DNA from: JASJBU01 sp963790775
Lineage (GTDB): Bacteria; Pseudomonadota; Gammaproteobacteria; Chromatiales; Chromatiaceae
DNA length: 64,000 bases
Reading direction: 5' to 3'
NCBI GenBank assembly: GCA_963790775.1
Contig: CAWBPR010000005.1
Coordinates: 434,001 to 498,000, forward strand
The translations under genes were made by a program, and so were the position numbers. Below are positions 59,448 to 64,000 of the stretch, piece after piece (the first letter of the stretch is position 1; each line of letters opens with the position of its first letter). Below the pieces are notes generated by a model that had not been told where the DNA came from, searched no databases, and was given only the letters and a program-made list of their open reading frames with translations.

Positions 59448-59930
59448 CGCACCCGCGTTACACCCGAGGTTAAAAAATAGATGGGTATTTGGTCTTGTTA
59501 GCTGTCTGACTGAACTCTGAGCAAAGGCAAAATCAATGACCAGACCCTCAGGCTTACACTAGAGTAACTATTTCTGATAATGGGTCTGGTCATGAACACG
59601 AATTGTTCTCAGTTACATAAGTGATCGAAATAATTTAACGGTTATGAAAGGGTATTCAGGCTGGAGTGTTATACATGGATGGATATCTTGTAATTTATGG
59701 TGATATGCTGCAGAAAAAGTACTATTCGGGTCGGTATCGCCTTAAAAAATGAACATTATGGATGTGTTTATACAGGTCTGCAGAATAACTAGTGTAGGTC
59801 GTCAGAATTAATGAAACATATAATTTACCCTAATTCCAGGGCCTGCAGTCATGGAATGGCTAAAATCAGTGTGTTTATAAGTTACACACTGTTTGGCGAA
59901 GTACACTAGTTATGCTCAAAGGAATAATTG
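59448..59930. other. AT-rich flank with attI/attC-like R' sites
   Basis: No long ORF. GTTATGA at 59641-59647 and GTTATGC at 59909-59915 match the integron core R' (GTTRRRY); the second lies 15 bases before the first cassette-like gene. A 25-codon ORF from 59675 has no support. A GTGTG/CACAC pair flanks 59868-59890. An integrase gene is not present. Confidence 0.4.
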
Positions 59931-60482
59931 ATGCTTCAGCCATTTTTTGACTTCGTAGAAAAGTTCGCCACAGATTTCTCTTGGAAACGATTGGTTATAT
60001 CCATAAGTCTCGTGGTTTTGGCCGGAGCAGTATTTTTTCTCTATGAAGCTCAAACAGCAACATCTCAATTGTCAAAATATGAACGAACTGTAGTCATCCT
60101 TGAAAAGCTGGATTCTTTGAGCCCTGTGAGTAACGAAGAAAAAGTAATTATAGATAACATATACTCTGGGTTAACCGGAATTACTGAGCTAGTATCAAAT
60201 CCAGCAGCTTTTTCTGCCAGCATTCCGATAGAATTAAAGCAAGCACTTCTAGGCGCTTCTCCATGGCTTCTCTTCTGCCTGTTCTTTATTCCAGGCTACT
60301 TCAAGGGAAATGCAGAAGCACCAAGCATAGTCGGCGGAACCCTCGCCTTAGCATTTATTATGGGTCTTGGTGGTTACCTCATACCAGTCGAATGGAGTGC
60401 ATGGATTGCCTTTGGTCTTTATCCGTTTGGGGTAAATCTTCTAATGCTTATTCTTTTAATGTGGATTGGAAATAGAAAATGA
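59931..60482 (+). CDS. Cassette-borne uncharacterised membrane protein
   Basis: 183 residues from ATG 59931. Membrane segments: LVISISLVVLAGAVFFLYEA (~23-42), LLGASPWLLFCLFFIPGYFK (~108-127), VGGTLALAFIMGLGGYLIPV (~133-152) and ALWIAFGLYPFG-like C-terminal helices. Between the first and second lies a soluble loop (SKYERTVVILEKLDSLSPV). The gene is much more AT-rich than its surroundings and is directly followed by an attC-like site. No family recognised. Membrane proteins of unknown function are common in integron cassettes. Confidence 0.7.
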   Translation: MLQPFFDFVEKFATDFSWKRLVISISLVVLAGAVFFLYEAQTATSQLSKYERTVVILEKLDSLSPVSNEEKVIIDNIYSGLTGITELVSNPAAFSASIPIELKQALLGASPWLLFCLFFIPGYFKGNAEAPSIVGGTLALAFIMGLGGYLIPVEWSAWIAFGLYPFGVNLLMLILLMWIGNRK

Positions 60483-60556
60483 GCATACAAGGCAAATTCA
60501 CACGGAAGCCAAAAAGCTCCGCTTTTTTTGTCTCCGGTGATTTGCGGCGTTATGAG
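60481..60556 (+). repeat. attC-like recombination site 1
   Basis: Right core GTTATGA at 60549-60555 preceded by GCG; the inner arms GGCAAATTCAC (60491) and GTGATTTGC (60537-60545) pair with one extrahelical base, as required for the folded attC. The middle AAAAAGCTCCGCTTTTTTT forms a variable terminal hairpin. It begins at the stop codon of the gene before it. Confidence 0.65.
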
Positions 60557-60565
60557 TAAATAACA

Positions 60566-60919
60566 ATGGAAGATTCAAAGAAGGAATTAGACATCAATAT
60601 TCAAGTTCTCCGTGGCTCTACTACAAGGATTGCTATTGGTGTTGCTGTTGTTCTCGGAATAGCATACATGGTTGGGATAATTCTAGGTTTTCTCTACGAC
60701 GCAAAATTTATTGAAATAATGTACCAACATTTGGTTGCAGTCGTAGGAATTCCTGGATCTGTTATTACGGCTTTCGTCATTGTAACAGTATTGGAGCAGG
60801 TATCTGGGCCAATCAAATTCGAAGGTTTAGGTTTCAAATTCGAGGGAGCATCGGGTCCAGTCATTATGTGGGTCATAGTATTTAGTGCACTAGTTAGTGG
60901 CCTAAAGATCCTTTGGTGA
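60566..60919 (+). CDS. Cassette-borne small membrane protein
   Basis: 117 residues starting MEDSKKELDINIQVLRGSTT. Membrane segments: IAIGVAVVLGIAYMVGIILGF (~22-42), LVAVVGIPGSVITAFVIVTV (~55-74), and a C-terminal MWVIVFSALVSGLKILW. The conserved-looking loop PIKFEGLGFKFEGASGPV precedes the last helix. This style of protein is familiar from gammaproteobacterial integron cassettes. It starts 10 bases after the first attC core. Function unknown. Confidence 0.72.
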   Translation: MEDSKKELDINIQVLRGSTTRIAIGVAVVLGIAYMVGIILGFLYDAKFIEIMYQHLVAVVGIPGSVITAFVIVTVLEQVSGPIKFEGLGFKFEGASGPVIMWVIVFSALVSGLKILW

Positions 60920-60920
60920 T

Positions 60921-60993
60921 CAGTCATAACTAGGCAATTACACACGGACGCCTCGCTATCGCTCGGCTTCGGTGAATTGGGTGATTACATATG
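60921..60993 (+). repeat. attC-like recombination site 2 (divergent)
   Basis: CATAAC at 60925-60930 (left core R'') then GGCAATTACACACGG pairs with GGTGAATTGGG (60971-60981) with an extrahelical A, and a GCCTCGCTATCGCTCGGC hairpin lies between. The right core is degraded: GATTACATATG instead of GTTRRRY, so it may no longer be recombined. Confidence 0.5.
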
Positions 60994-61003
60994 AAAGGAC
61001 CCA

Positions 61004-61621
61004 ATGATTAACGATTACCTTACTTATGTCACTTTAGCGATTGCAGTTACCGCTATCCCTGGTCCTGCAGTTGTCCTGACGATTAAAAACAGTCTCAGGC
61101 ATGGCTACAGAGTATCTATTGCAAATATTGTTGGTAACTTCACTGCAATGATCATTTTGGCTACACTGTCTGCGCTAGGGTTGGGAGCTATTATACTTGC
61201 CTCTTCTGATCTATTTTCTATGGTTAAGGTCTTGGGGTGCGTTTATCTAGTTTATCTTGGAGTGAAGGCATGGAGGACTCCACATATAGAAGAGGAATTG
61301 CTAAACCCAATTCAAACCAAGAGAAAATTAGTTTCTATATTTAAGGAGGGATTTGTCGTTGGATTAGCTAATCCTAAAGCTATCGCATTCTTTACAGCAC
61401 TATTCCCTCAATTTATTGATCCAGCTAAAGCGTTTATTCCACAATTCTTGACACTAATCCTTACCATAGAGGGAATATCATTCGTCGTCCTAACAGGTTA
61501 CGCGCTCATGTCGTCCAGGGTATCGTCGAGTCTATCCAAAAAGAGATCAATGACTATTTTCAATAAATTAACAGGTGCAGCATTTGTTGGATTTGGAGTT
61601 GCTTTGATATATGAAGATTAA
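61004..61621 (+). CDS. LysE family amino-acid exporter
   Basis: 205 residues with six membrane segments. LTYVTLAIAVTAIPGPAVVL near the start carries the PGP loop of LysE/RhtB exporters; KEGFVVGLANPKAIAFFTAL is the second family motif. Substrate (lysine, threonine, homoserine or other) not predictable. It starts 10 bases after the degraded attC site, is AT-rich, and has no attC after it. It may be the last cassette of the array. Confidence 0.85.
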   Translation: MINDYLTYVTLAIAVTAIPGPAVVLTIKNSLRHGYRVSIANIVGNFTAMIILATLSALGLGAIILASSDLFSMVKVLGCVYLVYLGVKAWRTPHIEEELLNPIQTKRKLVSIFKEGFVVGLANPKAIAFFTALFPQFIDPAKAFIPQFLTLILTIEGISFVVLTGYALMSSRVSSSLSKKRSMTIFNKLTGAAFVGFGVALIYED

Positions 61622-61740
61622 AAAAATTATTACAAACCAATTAAGGACCACGGAAAAATAATTAACCAAATTCGAGGCTGCAGAACGAGCTTGATGAGCC
61701 AGCACTCCAGACTATCGATACGCTCTGCTTGCTTCCGGTC

Positions 61741-61866
61741 CATGGAAGGAGCAAAGATCTTTCGGGTCGTAGTTATCTATCAACTTGCCGTAAGCAGGGC
61801 ATGTCACTCACTGAGGCATTTTCATTACTTATTTTAAGGGCAGGTATCCCGCGTTCATGGAAATAG
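61741..61866 (+). pseudogene. Transposase C-terminal remnant
   Basis: The last 42 codons of a lost ORF: DLSGRSYLSTCRKQGMSLTE and AFSLLILRAGIPRSWK with a stop. SYLSTCRKQG is the recurrent end of IS66-type transposases. The upstream part is missing. The rest of the 61622-61934 gap has no gene. Confidence 0.45.
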
Positions 61867-61934
61867 ATGATGCCTAATGTGGCTGATCATGGAAGAATGG
61901 GCTGACATAGTTACAACAAAACAAGGATTCATCA

Positions 61935-62336
61935 ATGTCCAACGATAATGTAAAAGAAGTGACTGGAGATACCAGTGAAATTTGGAATAATCATGTGTCT
62001 GTTCCTGATGCACCTGAAGGTTTTACCGTCAGAACCACCTATCCAACCAATCCGGATGGTGTGGAAGTGATGCTGGAACGTTGGGAGGCAGGTACAGAAG
62101 AGCCGCCGCATTCACATCCCGGCGATGACATGACGGTTGTCGTTGAAGGAAAGATGTCGATCCAGTACTACACTAAGTCAACCGATGGCCTTGCTCCTGA
62201 TGGAGAACCCATTATTCTGGAGAAAGGTGACACTGGATATATTAAAGCGGGTCAAATCCACGATGCTAAATATATTGAAGGATGTAAACTGGTTTACGTA
62301 CACGATAAAGCCTTCGGTTTTACTGCTGAGGGTTGA
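61935..62336 (+). CDS. Cupin domain protein
   Basis: 133 residues. Metal-binding cupin motif 1 is seen in PHSHPGDDMTVVVEGKMSIQ (HxH...E) and motif 2 in TGYIKAGQIHDAKYIEGCKL (His). The start MSNDNVKEVTGDTSEIWNN shows no signal. Function cannot be told; small cupins of this sort are often dioxygenase-like or sugar-binding. An AAGGA Shine-Dalgarno precedes the ATG. Low GC suggests recent acquisition along with its left neighbours. Confidence 0.83.
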   Translation: MSNDNVKEVTGDTSEIWNNHVSVPDAPEGFTVRTTYPTNPDGVEVMLERWEAGTEEPPHSHPGDDMTVVVEGKMSIQYYTKSTDGLAPDGEPIILEKGDTGYIKAGQIHDAKYIEGCKLVYVHDKAFGFTAEG

Positions 62337-62482
62337 GAAGTATGATCAGCTCTATTACAGACAAAGAGATGGTATAACCGGATGTTCTGTGATGGTGGTT
62401 GCGGAAACACCAAAAATTCAATCATGTGATCAAGGCAGTGAGTGGGGGACTCAATGATGATCTGGCGGTTGGGTCCGTTGAC

Positions 62483-63136
62483 ATGGCTGTCAGGCTCTTA
62501 ACCATGCCGGACCGACTTGAAGCTCCGACAAAAGCAGAGATAGCACGCTTGGAGCCGTTCCTTGGCCTGCCTTTGGAAAAGATCCTTGTTCCCGCCACGA
62601 AGGACCAGTTTATCACCGCAGCTGCCGACCTGGCCCGCAGCCGATTCGTGGGCTTCGATACAGAATCAAAGCCGGTCTTCAAGGTAGGTGAAATGTCTGC
62701 TGGCCCCCATGTTGTGCAGCTCACAACCTTGGACAAGGCTTACATCTTTCAGCTGCACAGAATCGAATGCCAAGAGGTGCTTACGCCGCTTCTTGAGGCA
62801 GCTGACCTCGTAAAAGTTGGTTTTGGACTAAAGTCGGATCGAGTTCGTCTCCACAGGAAACTTGGCATCAAACTTCAGGCCGTCCTCGATTTAAATGTTC
62901 TGTTCCGGAATGAGGGTTATCGCAAAGAATTAGGTGTGCGTGCTGCCGTGGCGATAATGTTCAACAAGAGGCTACAAAAGTCAAAGAGCGTGAGTACCTC
63001 AAACTGGGCTTTGCCAGTGTTAAAACCAAATCAACAGCTTTATGCGGCAAATGATGCGTATGCGGCACTAAAAGTACTCCAGGCGATGAAGAAACCAGAG
63101 GAACTGCTACCTATCTCAGGCCTGGCCCTCGATTGA
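62483..63136 (+). CDS. RNase D-like 3'-5' exonuclease domain protein
   Basis: 217 residues from ATG 62483; ATG 62504 is an alternative and the frame is open to 62399. The DEDDy fold is shown by RFVGFDTESKP (exo I, DxE), KVGFGLKSDRVRLHRKLG (exo II, D) and LYAANDAYAALKVLQAM (exo III, Y...D). There is no HRDC domain, so it is the short form, not full RNase D. Its substrate (RNA or DNA) is open. Neighbours give no hint. Confidence 0.82.
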   Translation: MAVRLLTMPDRLEAPTKAEIARLEPFLGLPLEKILVPATKDQFITAAADLARSRFVGFDTESKPVFKVGEMSAGPHVVQLTTLDKAYIFQLHRIECQEVLTPLLEAADLVKVGFGLKSDRVRLHRKLGIKLQAVLDLNVLFRNEGYRKELGVRAAVAIMFNKRLQKSKSVSTSNWALPVLKPNQQLYAANDAYAALKVLQAMKKPEELLPISGLALD

Positions 63137-63448
63137 GCGCACCACCCGAACCAAAGAATTGCAATCCATCGAGGAGGGCTTTCATCACCTGCCGTGAATG
63201 GTTTCAAGAGGAATGAACTGGCATTTTCAGTCAGCCGGTCATTCAACAAACTACTTATCCAGTGCTTCATCGATTAACAGTCGAATCGGGTTTTGCAGTG
63301 ATTCTTGCAGTTCATCGAGCGCCGGCATTGGGGGCAGAGTCCATTACGCGCAATGGATGCCTAGAAAAAAAGCTGGAGTTCGGGTAAATGCAATAAGCGC
63401 GACCAGGCCCTTATTCTGTTCCTCAACTATTTTCGAACGCAACAGTAC
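63137..63448. other. Intergenic stretch before cysK
   Basis: 312 bases. On the minus strand 63259-63333 reads MPALDELQESLQNPIRLLID and EALDK with a stop, which may be a small ORF or the end of a lost gene. The plus-strand ORF at 63198-63473 overlaps cysK antisense and is not supported. Confidence 0.3.
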
Positions 63449-64000
63449 TCACATCAGCGCTGTACTGAAATAACGTTCCGCCCGGTCCGGCAGCACAGTG
63501 GCGATGTTGCCTTTCATCTTCGAGGCCATCTGCCGGGCGGCGTAGACATTGGCGCCGGACGAGATGCCTACCAACAAGCCGAATTTGCGGCCCAGCTCGC
63601 GGGTGGTCTCGATGGCCTGCTCGTCGGTGATCTCCACTACTTCATCCACCATGGAGACATCCAGGATCTCGGGAATGAAGCCGTCGCCGATGCCCTGGAT
63701 CTGGTGCAGTCCGGGCTCGTGACCCAGCAGCGCCGAGACATTCTTCGGTTCCACCGCGACGATATGGACATCCGGCTTGTGTTCCTTGAGGTATCGACCG
63801 ACTCCCTGCAGGGTGCCGCCGCTGCCCACGCCTGCGACGAAGCAATCGATGTCGCCGCTGGTCTGACGCCATAACTCGTGGGCCGTCTCCTCGTAGTGCA
63901 CACGGGGGTTGTCGAAATTCTCGAACTGCTGGGGTACGAACACCCGCGGGTCCTCGGCCTGCATCTGCCGAACCCGCTTGACCGCGCCGCCGATGCTCTC
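63449..64000 (-). CDS. cysK: Cysteine synthase, C-terminal part (5' end beyond window)
   Basis: At least 183 residues; the frame is open to the right edge (SIGGAVKRVRQMQAEDP), so the start and PLP lysine lie outside. Seen: VFVPQQFENFDNPRVHYEET, the PLP phosphate loop GVGSGGTLQGVGRYLKE, VEPKNVSALLGHEPG and LLVGISSGANVYAA. It makes cysteine from O-acetylserine and sulfide. The C-terminus ends AERYFSTALM, as in CysK rather than CysM. Confidence 0.9.
   Translation of the reverse strand, partial: ESIGGAVKRVRQMQAEDPRVFVPQQFENFDNPRVHYEETAHELWRQTSGDIDCFVAGVGSGGTLQGVGRYLKEHKPDVHIVAVEPKNVSALLGHEPGLHQIQGIGDGFIPEILDVSMVDEVVEITDEQAIETTRELGRKFGLLVGISSGANVYAARQMASKMKGNIATVLPDRAERYFSTALM

Overview
The window is gammaproteobacterial chromosome. 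Codon use, gene neighbourhoods (coaBC-algC-argB-slmA, rpmB-rpmG, the urt/ure cluster) and MITE/REP-like repeats fit a sulfur-oxidising Chromatiales-type bacterium such as the Sedimenticola/Thiodiazotropha group. That placement is an inference; no marker gene fixes it. There is one tRNA (Pro, CGG) and no rRNA or CRISPR array.

Layout. 1-7000 is a broken accessory region: a partial unknown gene, an MNT/HEPN toxin-antitoxin pair lying between two copies of an hsdR 5' end, a type I restriction hsdR pseudogene whose 3' end is fused to a VWD/fibrinogen-like adhesin tail, and phage replication and regulator remnants abutting tRNA-Pro. 7178-12483 holds ispB, mutM and a Gld-like ABC export cluster. 12983-17496 is the most striking locus: a Trypco1 protein, a trypsin-NACHT-FGE protein, and a diversity-generating retroelement (DGR) with a recognisable variable repeat, template repeat and a truncated reverse transcriptase. 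17727-30048 is mostly housekeeping (hyuA-like, an EAL/HDOD protein, rpmB/rpmG, radC, coaBC, algC, argB, slmA, pyrE). 30122-42548 is a complete urea uptake and urease cluster (urtABCDE-ureDABCEF, then ureG), preceded by a well-matched sigma-54 promoter and an NtrC-like palindrome. An unrelated gene interrupts the cluster between ureF and ureG. 42864-58489 carries ampG, a DsbD_2-like protein, bacteriohemerythrin, dusA, a czcCBA heavy-metal efflux set, a Ser/Thr kinase, trpB and a damaged pstB-like gene. 58515-63448 is accessory again: a RAYT transposase with terminal inverted repeats, an integron-cassette-like array of AT-rich genes with attC-like sites, a transposase remnant, a cupin and an exonuclease. 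The right edge cuts through cysK.

How the genes work together. Urea would enter through UrtABCDE and be hydrolysed by UreABC, which UreDEFG load with nickel; the promoter suggests activation under nitrogen limitation. The trypsin-NACHT-FGE locus looks like a conflict (immune or sensor) protein whose C-type-lectin-fold tail was once varied by the DGR.

Caution. At least ten otherwise conserved genes carry a single frameshift. Eight of these (in hsdR, the ABC ATPase and the Gld-like gene, the NACHT gene, hyuA, algC, pyrE, urtA) can be repaired by removing one G just before an A on the coding strand. That regularity makes sequencing or assembly indels at least as likely as real pseudogenes, so 'pseudogene' below means 'broken in this sequence'.
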